A stretch of 64,000 nucleotides of DNA, taken from contig BSBN01000829.1 in assembly GCA_027924645.1 (NCBI GenBank), positions 2,976,001 through 3,040,000 of the forward strand. Direction: 5' to 3'. This document shows, piece by piece, positions 12,362 to 23,197 of this stretch. How positions within the stretch are numbered: position 1 is the first letter of the stretch; each line of letters opens with the position of its first letter. Under the pieces are notes generated by a model that was not told the origin of the DNA, searched no databases, and saw nothing but the letters and a program-made list of their open reading frames with translations. The DNA comes from Cunninghamia lanceolata. Lineage: Eukaryota > Streptophyta > Pinopsida > Cupressales > Cupressaceae. The translations under genes and the position numbers were made by a program.

Positions 12362-13760
12362 ATCATGCTTCCTCTTGGAATCTATCAAAGAGATAAGGAA
12401 ATAAAGATTTCATTTTGGTTGTATCCTCCCATGTAGTAGAAGACTCATCGTAAAGATCCCACTAGACCCTGACCTGGTCCAACTGTCATCCTCGCAGGGC
12501 CAGAGTTTGTTGATCCAAGATGTGAACTAGTTCCAAAGTTAGTTGTCCATTCTGTGCCACCTGTAAAGCATCCCACTCCAGAACATGAGATAAATATGGT
12601 ACATATTTATAAAGTGGAGATATATGAAAAACATTATGGATACAAGACAAGATGGGTGGCAATGTTAAGCGATATGCAACTAGGCCAATCCTCTCCAAGA
12701 TCTCAAAAGGACCAACAAATCTTGGTGCCAACTTAGAGACCTTTTCATAACAGATATAACTCTTATGAGGTCATAAATACAAGAAAACTCTCTATCCAAC
12801 CTAGAACTCACAATCAACTCTTCTGGTATCAGCATATTGCTTCTGTCAATCTTGAGCTATTTGTAACTATTCATGAATCCAAGTCGCCTACTGCTCCATC
12901 TCCTAAATGAGTTTAGGTCCTAATGTGACCCGATCCTCTAGACGGTCCCAACTCAAAGCAGTCCTACATGGTCTACCATAAAGTGCCTCGTAAGGTGCCA
13001 TCCAAAGCAAACTGTGATGCCCATTTTTATAAGCAAACTCCACTAGATACAAGTAATCCTCCCAATGAGACTACTGGTCCATAATATACATCCTGAGCAC
13101 ATCCTCTAAAACTTGATTCACTTGCTTTATCTACGCATCTATCTTTGGATGATATGTGATGCTGAAATTAAGTTAGGTGCCTAAAGCTTGTTGTAAAGCA
13201 GTCTAAAACAATGAAGTGAAAACATGATCCCTATCTGGAATAATCCTCCTCAGAACTCCATGAAGTCAAACAATATCATGCAAAAAAACTCTAGCTATTG
13301 AGGCGACATTATAGGAAACACATAGAAGAAAAATGTGCCACCTTAGTTAATTTGTCCACAGTCACCATAATTGCATCATGCCGATGTGCAGTCAAAGGTA
13401 AACCCATAATAAAATCCATAGATATCACATCCCATTTCCACTCTGGAATAGCATGAGGATACAATAAGCCAACTGAATGTTGGTGTTCTACTTTTACTCT
13501 TTGACACTCAAGACAATGAGTGACAGACTCTACAATATCCTTCCACATTCCTACCCAGAAGTATAGTTTTCGAAGATCTACATGCATTTTCTTAACACCA
13601 GGATGAGTCGCATAGGGTGCTTTGTGATCCTCAGCTAGAATTAGCCCTCTAAGGTCAGCAAAAGGAGGAACATAAATATGCCCATGATGACAAAGTAGAC
13701 CATCAGCATCCATAGAATATCCCTCAAACTTGTCCTTCAAAGGACCATGAAACTAAATAA
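12362..13760 (-). pseudogene. GYP1 integrase with chromodomain-like C-terminus, decayed
   Basis: The best-preserved part is 13740-13309. It has an N-terminal zinc-binding region with H...H...CLEC, then the catalytic core start WDVISMDFIMGLP and VTVDKLTKVAHF. The middle of the core (13308-12740) is broken by frameshifts and stops, so the rest of the D-D-E triad cannot be read in one frame. The C-terminal part at 12731-12362 shows [15 protein letters not shown], the [11 protein letters not shown] block, and then DLYDESSTTWED followed by SLFPYLFDRF, with two in-frame stops. That last part resembles the short chromodomain of Tekay/Del-type chromoviruses. The frame ends just before the polypurine tract. 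Integrase would insert the cDNA; this copy cannot. Confidence 0.85.
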
Positions 13761-13850
13761 TTTCACTGTATAACGCATCCTAAGGCAACAACTCTAAAAT
13801 ACACCCTCTAAGATCAGTCTTAATTATCAAAGCTAGCAATACATGTATTC

Positions 13851-14210
13851 GCCTACTAAGGGCATCAACTACAACATTCTCCTTCCCCTTAATATAATGA
13901 ATCTCAAAATCATATTCACAAAGGAATTCCATCCATCTGCGCTGTCGAACATTCAAATTAGTTTGAGAAAAGATATATTATAAGCTCTGATGGTCTGAAT
14001 GCAATTCAAATTTGTGCCCAAGAAGAAAATGTCACCATTTTGTTAAAGCATGAACTATTGCAACCAACTCCAAATCATGTGTTGGGTAGTTAAACTCATG
14101 ATTCCTTAGTTTGTGTGACTCAAAGGCTATCACACGACCCTCCTGCATGAGAACAACTCCAATGCCCTCGATCGATGCATCTGTGCAAACAATAAAGTCA
14201 CCTGTAGGAT
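13851..14210 (-). pseudogene. GYP1 RNase H domain, decayed
   Basis: Downstream of RT on the minus strand a frame reads [18 protein letters not shown] and [18 protein letters not shown], then LHSDHQSL, and ends VVDALSRR near 13851-13876. These are the conserved blocks of gypsy RNase H. The first catalytic Asp (CTDAS) and HSDH are present. A frameshift near 14200 separates it from the RT tail (open 14354-14130), and stops occur in the TKW and SL regions. It would degrade RNA in the RNA:DNA hybrid. Confidence 0.8.
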
Positions 14211-15070
14211 CTGGAATATAGCTAAAATAGGTGCACTAGTGAGTTTCTCCTTTAAGATTTGAAAATTTCTCTCACATTGATCAGACCAAACAAATTTATT
14301 TCCTTGCCTTTGGAGAGAAGTAATTGGATGCAAAATCTTGGAAAATGCTTCCACGAACCTTCTGTAGTAACCAGCTAGTCCTATGAAACTCCTTACCTTT
14401 GCTATGTTAGTGGGAGCAGGCTATTCCAAAATAGCCTATATCTTAGAGGGATCTACTGAAATTCCATCTCTTGATATAATATGCCCTTAATACTGAAATT
14501 TTGTTTGAAAGAATTCACACTTAGAGAGATTGGCATACAATTGAATCTCTCTTAGACACTGTAACACATGCCATAAATGCTCCTCATGCTCCTCCACTGT
14601 GTGAGAATAAATCAGAATATCGTCTTGAAAGATAACCACAAATCGATCCAAAAAAGTGCAGAAGACACTATTAATCAAGCTCATAAAGACTACTGGGGCA
14701 TTAGTCAATCCAAATGGGATGACGATAAACTCATAATGACCATATCCCATGCGAAACGCTGTCTTATGGATGTCGGCTTCTGCAGTCCTTAACTGATGAT
14801 ACCTAGATTTAAGATCTATCTTTGGGAAAATCTTTGCTCCCTGAATTTGATCAAATAAATCATCTATCCTTGGCAAAGGGTATCGATTCTTTATTGCTAT
14901 CTTATTTAACTACCTATAATCTATGCATAGATGAAGAGTTCCATCTTATTTACAAAAATAATAGGTGCACCCCAAGGAGATATGCTAGGGCGAATATGAC
15001 CTTTCTCTAAGGGCTCTTCCAATTGTAGCTTAAGCTCCTGAAGTTCTTGTGTTGTCACTGTATAAGGGGC
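14211..15070 (-). pseudogene. GYP1 reverse transcriptase, decayed
   Basis: The largest open block (14876-14487) covers the RT palm: [40 protein letters not shown], and the catalytic FQDDILIYS with both aspartates kept. Upstream (15060-14880) the [20 protein letters not shown] and APIIFVNK blocks are in other frames. Downstream (14486-14130) the thumb/connection begins with a GIS-VDPSKI-like stretch and continues KVRSFIGLAGYYRRFVEAFS. At least three frameshifts and several stops break it. The order and sequence are those of a Ty3/gypsy pol. Confidence 0.9.
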
Positions 15071-15437
15071 CTTAGAAATAGGTTGTGGTCCTGGAACCAA
15101 GTCGATATGAAAATCAATCTCCTTCGTGGTAGCATCCCATAAAGCTAGGAGGGAAAAACATTGGCAAACTCTTGAAGAACAGGATGATCATCCAAAGAAG
15201 TATCTGGCTTGTCCTTTGATCTGTCACTAATGGAGATAGAAAAGAATTGGAATCCTTTCCTCATACAACGCTTAAGCTACATGGCTGAAATCATTCTAAG
15301 TGACACTGGTCTCTTAATCCCTAAGACTACCACCTTTTTATCGATATCATCTAAACACTCAACATACTTGTTATGACAATCTAACTTGGCCTCATAAGCA
15401 TTCATCCAGTCCATTCCCAAAATTACATCATATGATC

Positions 15438-15800
15438 CTAATGACCTATCACCTTGAAGTCTACTTTAGTAGAGAAGGTGTTAAGTTCTAATCGGTAATC
15501 CCTAACCAAAGAATTGACAGACATCCTAGCACCAGAAGCTAGCTCCATATCCCAATTAACATCTTGCTTAGCAGCCACCAGCCCACACTTCTCCACTAAA
15601 GATGGGGAAATAAAAGAATCTATAGCCTCAGAATCAAAAAGTACAGAGACAAAAATCTTACCAATTTTAACAAGAATCTCAATGACTGATGCCTGATGAT
15701 CTACTTGCTGATTGTCAATTGTTGCAAAGACATGAGATCTACCCACATCTCCTACTGTAGGTTTTGACACTGCCACATGTTGACCTCCTGTAGTTGCATT
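15438..15800 (-). pseudogene. GYP1 aspartic protease region
   Basis: Continuous with the gag C-terminus in one open frame (15833-15438). The active-site block reads VLFDSEAIDSFIS, where gypsy proteases normally have D-S-G. The Gly-to-Glu change is a single G-to-A transition and should inactivate the enzyme. SLVEKCGL and the distal LNTFSTKVDFKVIG block follow as in related chromoviruses. The frame stops at 15438 before RT. Confidence 0.82.
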
Positions 15801-16962
15801 GTTCTGAAAACATTCTTGAGCAATATGTCCCATACCTTCACAATTATAACAGGGACCCTTAGGTGGTGCTGAAGTCTGAACAAATGGTTTACTGGAACTA
15901 ACCTGATTGCCACAAGAACTCTGTTGAGGGCAAGCTGGCCCAACAAACTATGTCTAAGTTTTCTGATCTCCTCTTTGTGATGGAACTTTCCATGTTCTAA
16001 TCGAACCTCCCTGAGATGACTTAGCTTTCTAACCTTGCTATTGCTGCTGTGGTTTTGACCTAGCAAGAAAATAATTTGCCCTAATTCCACCCTTAGGAGG
16101 TACAAAAGAACGGGAATAATTGCAGTTTTGTTGAGGTGGATTTTGATGATGATCATGATGCTTTGGCTAGATCTCCTCAGCAATAAGAGATTTCTCCACT
16201 ACCTGTCTCAAAGTTGTTGGCTCAAAGAACCATACAGGTCCTACAATACCATGATGAAGACCTCTAATAAAACAACTTACCATCAGCTTTTCATCCTGAA
16301 TGTAATCAACATATTGCAACAACTCAAAGAATTTATTCTCATACTAAGCTACTGTAAGTCCCCTTTGTTGGAGACCATGAAACTCATATATTTTCTACTA
16401 CCGAAAATGATAAGAGATATATCTTTTCTTAAATATGTCCAAGAAAACTTCTCAAGTAATATTATCCAAAGTCAAATGCCCCTTTCTCTCCTCCTGTTGC
16501 CACCAAGTATCCGCATTATCCTTGAGCAAATGGATCACCAGTCTAGCTTTGAGGTTACTTCCATAAGTTTTGAGTGAAAAACATTTTTCAAGACTAATCA
16601 ACCAAGACTTCGCCTCTGAACCATCAGTAGAACCAAAAAGTGTTGTGTTTGTAGATGTTCAAGAAATCTCAGATAAGTTTATCTATATCAATGGAAGCAT
16701 CCTTCTCTGCTCAAGTGTTATGAGGAGGGGGTATATAGTGTCCTGATTCACCCATTCCTTCCTCTAAATGCTTTGCTCCCTCCCTGATAAGGCTTCTATT
16801 GCGCTCTTGGGGAATAGAATGGTGCTCATCTAAATGGTGTTGATCTTCGTTATTGGGTAGGGGAAGTTTATCCTGAATGACATGCACCAAAAGCTACAAG
16901 GTCTGAAGTATTTGGGGCCCATGATCTACAGGCTCCTCAGAATGTTCTGACCCAGTCGACAT
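15801..16962 (-). pseudogene. GYP1 gag with zinc knuckle, decayed
   Basis: The likely start is the minus-strand ATG at 16962 (MSTGSEHSEEPVDH). A capsid-like region follows, with the KARLVIHLLKDNADTWWQQE block, FFELLQYVDYIQDEKLMVS and FIRGLH typical of gypsy gag. A Q/S/P-rich stretch comes next, then one CCHC zinc knuckle CYNCEGMGHIAQEC (15850-15808). Several stops and at least two frameshifts (near 16380 and 15950) interrupt it. Gag would package the RNA into virus-like particles. Confidence 0.82.
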
Positions 16963-17057
16963 AGAATAACTACACCTTCATTGAGGAGGCATACTACAAA
17001 CGATAAGCAAGATTAAATAACTACTAAATTTTCCCCAAAGCTCCCAAAGTGTTACAA

Positions 17058-17076
17058 CCTAGTGCTCTAATACTTA
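17058..17076 (-). promoter_or_regulatory. GYP1 primer-binding site, degenerate
   Basis: Beside the 5' (right) LTR the minus strand reads AGTATTAGAGCAC, close to the initiator tRNA-Met site TGGTATCAGAGC used by many plant elements. Two or three substitutions are present, mostly transitions. Confidence 0.6.
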
Positions 17077-17239
17077 TGTAATGCCCTCCCAAAATAAAAC
17101 TAACAAATTAAAATAATATTATTAAAAATTAGAGAAATAATCAATGAACTAAAGTAATACAAGATAAACTACTTACACCAAATTTAAAATTTTCTTATCG
17201 AAATGGATATTAAAATATTGATGAAGACTTGTCTGTTAT

Positions 17240-18755
17240 TGTTGCAAGTATGTGCTAATCGGTGTTGTCATTGATGTCAACATGTTTGTGTTATCATTGG
17301 TGTCAACTGTATCTTCTATTGTTGTTGTCTGTTGGTTGATTTGAGTTATGGTGCTAAGGTGATTTGAATGACTTGAAGAAGTGCTGATGATGTTGGTATA
17401 TCATTCTTGTTGCTGATTTTCCAAGTGTTTTTGAGAAAATTTGATAAATATCAAAGACAATGTTGTGAAGAAGTATTCTGGCTTACAGGATACTATCTGC
17501 ATTTCCCCTGTATTGAAGAATGGAGTGTGAGGTTTGAATATGTTTTAGAGAAGTGGTTGAAGATGTTAAATATAGAATTTTGTGGTCTGGAACGTTGTGG
17601 CTTGAAAGTTATGTTCACCTGTTTGAAGACTATGCCTAGCAACATTTATAGTGTGATAGGGAGAGAGTATTTTTCTCCGCATTCCTCCGTAGTTTTGTTT
17701 TTGGTCTTGCAGTTCTAGATGAGTGTTCCTAAGATCCATATCTATGTTCATTCCAAAGGAATTGTGGTTTAGTGCTTCAGAATGTAGTTTTCATGAGTAG
17801 CAGAGCTTGGCAATGTTGGTTGTGAGCAATCTATGATTTGTCTTCAAGTGAGATTTGTTGTAGTTAGATTTTTTGGCTTCCAGGTGATTTCATGTTGTTT
17901 ATGGATGTCTCCAAATCGTGTTGAAGGCTTTTTCTTGGTCCACAAGTTATGGTTGTGTTCTTGGAAGCGTATACCTAAAGATCCTAGTGTCAACACTAGT
18001 TTTGGCCGACCTGGTTCTTTACACTCCTTGCGGATGTGCTTCATGTATTGTAGAAGCATGTTGAAGCATGTGAAGATGTCTTTCAGTCTGATCTAAGCTA
18101 TGAAATGTTATACTTTCATTCCTTTTGTTTGCAAGAATGTTTAGGTCTAGACCTAATTTGAATTGTGTATGTTTGTTGACCTTGGAGACTATTCCAAAGG
18201 TTTTAGAATGTGTTGCCAACCTTGATGTATGTTTCAAGGTTGATGACTGATATAAATAAGTGTACATGATTCATGTGTATGTGTGGGAATGTGAAGATGA
18301 GGATGTTTGTGTTGTGAGGCTGTGAAGGTGATATGTATTGTGCTTCAATGGAACTAAACTCAGGCATGTCGTAGATGCTATCATATTAGTTCATGGCAGT
18401 GAGCCCTTTTGGTAGTGAGCCCTTTCAGTAGTGAGCCTATTGCAGTGAGCATTTCTTTGGACAGTGAGTCCTTGGGTAGTGAGCCTCTTTGTAATTCAGT
18501 ATTGATACTACTATATATTGTGAGCTAATCCTCACTGTGGTTTTTCCCTTTTAGGGTTTTCCACATAAAAATCTAGTGTTCTCTTGTGCATGGTGTTGAT
18601 GTGATTAAGTTTATGTTATTTGTTTTTCATGTTTAATCTTCATAACAGAATTAGGGTTTAAGTGAATTGATGTGGATGTGATTATGTTTGTGAGGGTTTA
18701 AAGTTTTTGATACAACTAATTTATCCCCCCTCTCAGTTGTCTTGTGTGTTCAACA
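17240..18755 (+). repeat. COPIA1 5' LTR
   Basis: TG...CA ends. A run of six AGTGAG boxes spaced 14-19 bp lies at 18398-18483. A TATA-like ctatatatt follows at 18511-18519, so the transcription start is probably just downstream. The block around 18512-18600 (tatattgtgagctaatcctc onward) recurs in the COPIA2 LTRs, so the two families share a promoter/R region. Confidence 0.93.
18398..18483 (+). repeat. AGTGAG short tandem array upstream of the COPIA1 TATA-like box
   Basis: Six copies of AGTGAG(C/T)C at 18398, 18414, 18430, 18444, 18463 and 18478, with spacing 16, 16, 14, 19 and 15 bp. The 3' LTR keeps the same array near 22848-22925 with some boxes mutated. Its position upstream of a TATA-like box suggests an enhancer, which is inference. 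Confidence 0.8.
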
Positions 18756-18771
18756 ATTGGTATTAGAGCCA
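18756..18771 (+). promoter_or_regulatory. COPIA1 primer-binding site
   Basis: attggtattagagcca directly follows the LTR. It differs by one transition from TTGGTATCAGAGCC, the complement of initiator tRNA-Met. Confidence 0.9.
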
Positions 18772-18810
18772 GATTCCTTAGAAGAAAGCCTAATAGCTTA
18801 AGGTAGATCT

Positions 18811-19778
18811 GGGATGGCACACAAAAAGACATTCCTTAGTTTGATGGATCTGACTATGCCTTCTGGAAGGTAAGAATGCAAAGTTATCTTACTTCTCTTG
18901 GTTACAATGTATGGAGAATAGTTAAAGGTGAATACATTATACCTGATACTGATTCAAAGTCTATAATAGAGATTAGGGCTTATGAGACTAATGGTAAAGT
19001 CATAAATGCTCTATTAAATTCTCTATCTAACTCTGAATTGGCAAAAGTTTTGGATTTGGAAACTGCACATGAGATCTAGGATAAATTGAAAAATATCTAT
19101 GAAGGTGATGAATCTATTAAGAAAGCCAAGCTACAAAATTTGAAGTTCAAATATGAAACTATGCGGATGTCTGAAGATGAGAACGTAACAAGTTATATGC
19201 AGAAGATTAATGAAGTTATCAATGACATCAAAGGTCTTGGTGGAGACATGGATGATAAAGAAGTTGTAAACAAGATACTTAGAACACTTCCCAAATCTTA
19301 TAGTCACAAAGTGTCTGCCATTGAAGAATTGCAAGATATGGACAAGCTTTCAAAAGATCAATTGCTTGGTAAACTGACTGCTTTTGAGATGAGAGAATTT
19401 GGTACTACTGATGGTTTTGTGAAAGTTGAGACTGCTTTTAAGGCCAAATTAGAAAGGAATGTCAAAACAGATAAGTATGTTGCGGAGTTAGATGAAGAAG
19501 ACTTTGATGTAATTGAGGCAAACTTTGTAAGCAGAATGAAAAAGGGAATCAGAAAGTTCAGAGGTAAGTTACCTTTCAAATGTTTCAGTTGTGGTAAGAT
19601 TGGTCATTATACTTCAAGATGTCTTGATAGAGCTTTGAAGATTAAGAACAAAGAAGGCAAAGGTAAGATGGTAAGGAAAAGTTACCATGTTGAAGAGAAT
19701 GATGGTGTAACTAATGATGAATCTAATTTTGAGGATGGTAATGCCAGTGAATACTTGTTTATTGCCCTACAAGAATAA
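18811..19778 (+). pseudogene. COPIA1 gag
   Basis: The frame begins near 18811 and reads a DIP-FDGSDYAFWKVRMQSYL start, typical of copia gag. It has two premature stops: TAG at 18837-18839 in place of the usual Gln, and TAG at 19077-19079 in place of the usual Trp. From 19086 it stays open for 230 codons, covering the UBN2-type gag core (YMQKINEVINDIKGLG, ILRTLPKSY). A zinc knuckle CFSCGKIGHYTSRC lies at residues 166-179 of that block, followed by an acidic tail ending at 19778. Both stops are single C-to-T or G-to-A changes. Gag would form the particle and bind the RNA. Confidence 0.9.
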
Positions 19779-21110
19779 CCTATTTCTACTAACCTTGCAA
19801 GTTGTGTGAAGGAAGTCAGGAAGAAGAGAAAGTGATGTTTGTATTTCATGCTAGAAAGGAAAAGGATGAATGGATCATTGACAGTGGATGTTCAAATCAC
19901 ATGACATGAGATAAGAGTAAGTTTGTAAAATTGGAAAAGTATGATGGAGGACTAGTTAGATTTGGTGAAGATTTGTGGAAAAGGGTCAATTACTTTTGAT
20001 GGAAAGCATAATATAGATGATGTTCTTTATGTCAAAGGCTTAAAGCACAATCTTCTAAGTGTTGGACAGATGTGTGACAAAGGATACAATCTGATGTTCA
20101 AGGACAATGGATGTGAAATAAGGAAAAGCTTTGGAACAATAATTGCTGTTGGTAAGAAGACTCATGGTAATGTTTATCAATTGAAAGGTACTGATAATTG
20201 TTGTTTGTTGGCTCAGTCAAATGAAAGCTGGCTATGGCATAGGAGAATGTGTCATATTAACTTTGATAATTTAGTGAAGATAAGCTCAGTTCAAGCTGTA
20301 AGAGATCTGCCTAAGATTGTGAGGCTTGCTAATGCTATTTGCAAAGAATGTCAATTTGGGAAGCAGACAAAGACTAATTTCAAGAGATAAGAAAAATCCT
20401 CTACCAATCTGTTGGAGTTGGTGCATACAAATTTATGTGGTCCTACAAGAATAAGAAGTCTACAAGGTGACAGGTATTTCATGCTACTTATTCATGATTA
20501 TTCAAGAATGACTTGGGTTACTTTTCTTAGAGAAAAATTAGAAGCCCTAGACAAGTTCAAGGGATTTAAAGCAATGGTTGAAAATGAAATGGATTTGAGA
20601 ATCAAGTGTTTGAGGCCTGGAAGAGGTGGTGAGTTTACTTCAAATGAATTCAATGCTTTTTGTGAAGAACATGGGATAAAGAGACAATTATTTGCCCCTC
20701 AAACTCCTTAACAAAATGGAGTAGTTGAAATGAAGAATAGAACAGTTCAGGAAGCTACTAGAACAATGTTCAAAGAAGCAGACCTACCAGAAGTATACTG
20801 GAAAGATGTAATTCACACTGCTATCTACATTTAGAATAGAGTACAAGTCAAAGAAAATGGAACAAAGACACCTTATGAACTATGGTATGGAAGAACTTCT
20901 ACTATCAAGTATTTCAAAGTTTTTGGAAGCAACTGCTATATTAGAAGAGATGAAGAGTTAGGAAAGTTTCATGCTAGATGTGATGAAGGCATATTCCTTG
21001 GGTACTCTACCAAGAGCAAAGCTTACCAGTGCTACAATAAAAGGTTGAGAAAGATTCATGAGAGTGCAACTGTAAAGGTAAATAAAGTATTCAGAGAATC
21101 TTAGAGCCTG
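19779..21110 (+). pseudogene. COPIA1 protease and integrase
   Basis: The protease active site WIIDSGCSNHMT is at 19871-19906 and is followed by a TGA. A frameshift near 19960 leads into 19962-20390, which has the integrase zinc region WLWHRRMCHINF...ICKEC. The core continues at 20412-20711. The first catalytic Asp is Asn (LVHTNLCGPT). The second position reads RPGRGGEFTS where related elements have S-D-R-G-G-E-F. The Glu block (VVEMKNRTVQEA) remains. Stops after FKR, QTP, IYI and RES break the frame, and several of them are CAA/CAG-to-TAA/TAG changes. The FGSNCYIRRDEELGKF and GIFLGYSTKSKAY blocks end the integrase. Confidence 0.9.
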
Positions 21111-21343
21111 ATGGATATGAATTTGATGAGACTGCTGATATAGAAGAAGTTGAAGAAGACAAAGACAAGGAAGTTCAAATTGTTGAAGAAGAAGAAGCTC
21201 CTGAAAGAATTCCTAAAACCCCCAAGTATGTGCCTACAAAAGATCAGGTTGTTGACATATTCACCAAGGATCTTCCTAAGGACACATTTGAGTATCTTCA
21301 GGAGAAGTTAGGGGTTATTGCCCCTCCTTTGTTGAACTAGACA
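21111..21343 (+). pseudogene. COPIA1 polyprotein tail, fused across a deletion of RT and RNase H
   Basis: An acidic hinge (repeated Glu/Asp) leads to a PKTPKYV stretch and then, in the same frame, VPTKDQVVDIFTKDLPKD and the polyprotein terminus VIAPPLLN with a stop near 21340. In a normal copia pol PKTP-K-Y lies before RT, and YVPTKDQIADIFTK lies after RNase H. About 1.46 kb (judged from COPIA2 47790-49253) is therefore missing, joined at 21224-21234 where both parents contain a tatgt sequence. Confidence 0.9.
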
Positions 21344-21409
21344 CATAAAGAAATGCATAAGTCTTGTGTGACTCAGGAATCATTCTTTTCTGGACTGATG
21401 GTGGAGGCT

Positions 21410-21695
21410 ACCTCTTAGGGGGAGCATGTAGTGGCATTGAAAAGTGTTGTAGCTAGGGGGAGTTATTTAGTGTAGCTAAGAACAGTGCAAGTATGTGTAG
21501 TATCATATTCACGGGGAGAAGGCTTGAAGAAGGTGTGTAACCCTTTGCCATTGATGTCAAAGGGGGAGAGAATTCATGTGAAAAACAAGGAGAGAGTAAA
21601 ATGTATAAAAGAAAGGGGGAGAGTGAGATTAGTGCCGAGTTATGTCATGATGATTTTTCACATCATATGTTGCCATCAATTAAAAGGGGGGAGAT
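21410..21695 (+). promoter_or_regulatory. Multiple polypurine tracts before the COPIA1 3' LTR
   Basis: GGGGGAG boxes occur near 21418, 21457, 21564 and 21616, and a longer aaaaggggggagat at 21682-21695 abuts the LTR. The last is the probable functional primer. The repeated upstream boxes are a feature described for Sireviruses. Confidence 0.8.
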
Positions 21696-23197
21696 TGTTA
21701 CAATTATGTGCTAGTCGGTGTTGTCATTAGTGTCAACTATATCTTCTATTGTTTTTGTTTGTTGGTTGATTGAGTTATGATGCTAAGGTGATTTCAATGG
21801 CTTGAAGAAGTACTAATGATGTTAGTATATCATTCTTGTTGTTAAGTTTCCAAGTGCTTTTGAGAAAATTTGATAAATATTGAAGACAATGTTGTGAAGA
21901 AGTATTCTGGCTTACAGGATACTATTTGAGTTTTTGCTCCGCATTTACCCTATGTTGAAGATCAGAGTGTGAGGTTTGGATATGTTTTAGAGAAGTGGTT
22001 GAAGATGTTAAATCCTGAATTTGGTGGTCCAGAATGCTGTGGCCTAAAAATTATGTTCACCAGTTTGAAGACTGTTCCTGGTAGCATTTACAGTGTGACA
22101 GGGAGAAAGTATTTTGCTCTGCATTCCTCCATAGTTTTGTTTTTGGTCTTGTGGTTCTGGATGAGTATTCCTAAGATCCATATCTATGTTCCTTCCAAAG
22201 GAATTGTGGTTTAGTTCTCTGGAATGTAGTTTTCATGAATAACAGAGCTTGACAATGTTGGTTGTGAGCAATCTATGATCTGTCTTGAAGTGAGATTTGT
22301 TGTATCTAGATTTTTGGCTTCCAGGTGATTTCATTTTGTTCATGGATGTCTCTAGATCATGTTGAAGGCTTGTTATTGGTCCACAAGTTATGGCTGTGTT
22401 CTTGGAAGTGTGTGCCTAAAGATCCTAGTGTCAACACTAGTTTTGGCCGACCTGGTTCTTTACACTCCTTGCGGATGTGCTTCGTGGATTGTGGAAGCAT
22501 GTTGAAGCATGTGAAGATGTATTTAGGTCCAAGCTAAGCTATGAAATCTTCTACTTTCATTCCTTTGCTTCACAAGAATGTTTAGCTCTAGACCTAATTT
22601 GAATTGTGTATGTTTTCCGACCCTGGAGACTATTCCAAAGGTTGTAGAATGTGTTTCCAACATTGATCTATGTTTCAAGGTTGATGATTGATATAAATAA
22701 TTGTAAAGGATTCATGTGTATGTGTGGGAATGCAAAGATGAGGATGTTTGTGTTGTGAGGTTGCGAAGGTGATATGCGTTGTGCTTCAATGGAACTAAAC
22801 TTAGGCATGTGGTAGATGCTATCATATCAATTCATGGCAGTGAGTCCTTTTGGTAGTGAGCCCTTTTGGCAGTGAGCCTATTGTAGTGAGAATTTCTTTG
22901 GACAGTGAGCTCTTTGGTAGTGAACCTCTTTGTAATTCGGTATTGATACTACTATATATTGTGAGCTAATCCTCACCATGGTTTTCCCTTCTAGGATTTT
23001 CCACATAAAAATCTGGTGTTCTCTTGTGCATGGTGTTGATGTGATTAAGTTTTTGTTATTTGTTTTTCATGTTTAATCTTCGTAACAAAATTAGGGTTTA
23101 AGTGAATTGATGTGGATGTGATTATGTTTGTGAGGGTTTAAAGATTTTGATACAACTGATTAACCCCCCCTCTCTTAGTTGTCTTGTGCATTCAACA
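21696..23197 (+). repeat. COPIA1 3' LTR
   Basis: 1,502 bp, colinear with the 5' LTR over its full length. TG at 21696 and CA at 23196-23197, followed by the GTTAT duplication. Confidence 0.93.

Larger units (their letters stand above)
17240..23197 (+). mobile_element. COPIA1: Sirevirus-like Ty1/copia element lacking RT and RNase H
   Basis: LTRs of 1,516 bp (17240-18755) and 1,502 bp (21696-23197) begin TGTTGCAA/TGTTACAA and end TTCAACA. The target duplication GTTAT is perfect (17235-17239 and 23198-23202). The order is PBS for initiator tRNA-Met, gag, protease, integrase, a short polyprotein tail, and several purine tracts. RT and RNase H are missing. Repeated GGGGGAG tracts before the 3' LTR fit the Sirevirus lineage (multiple polypurine tracts are established for that group). 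It is inserted in the GYP1 5' LTR and is therefore younger than GYP1. Confidence 0.95.

Noticed and set aside
14577..15010. Plus-strand frames opposite the GYP1 RT
   Set aside because: Shadows of the minus-strand RT coding sequence.
16128..16577. 149-codon plus-strand frame
   Set aside because: Antisense shadow of GYP1 gag, whose zinc knuckle and core motifs are on the minus strand.
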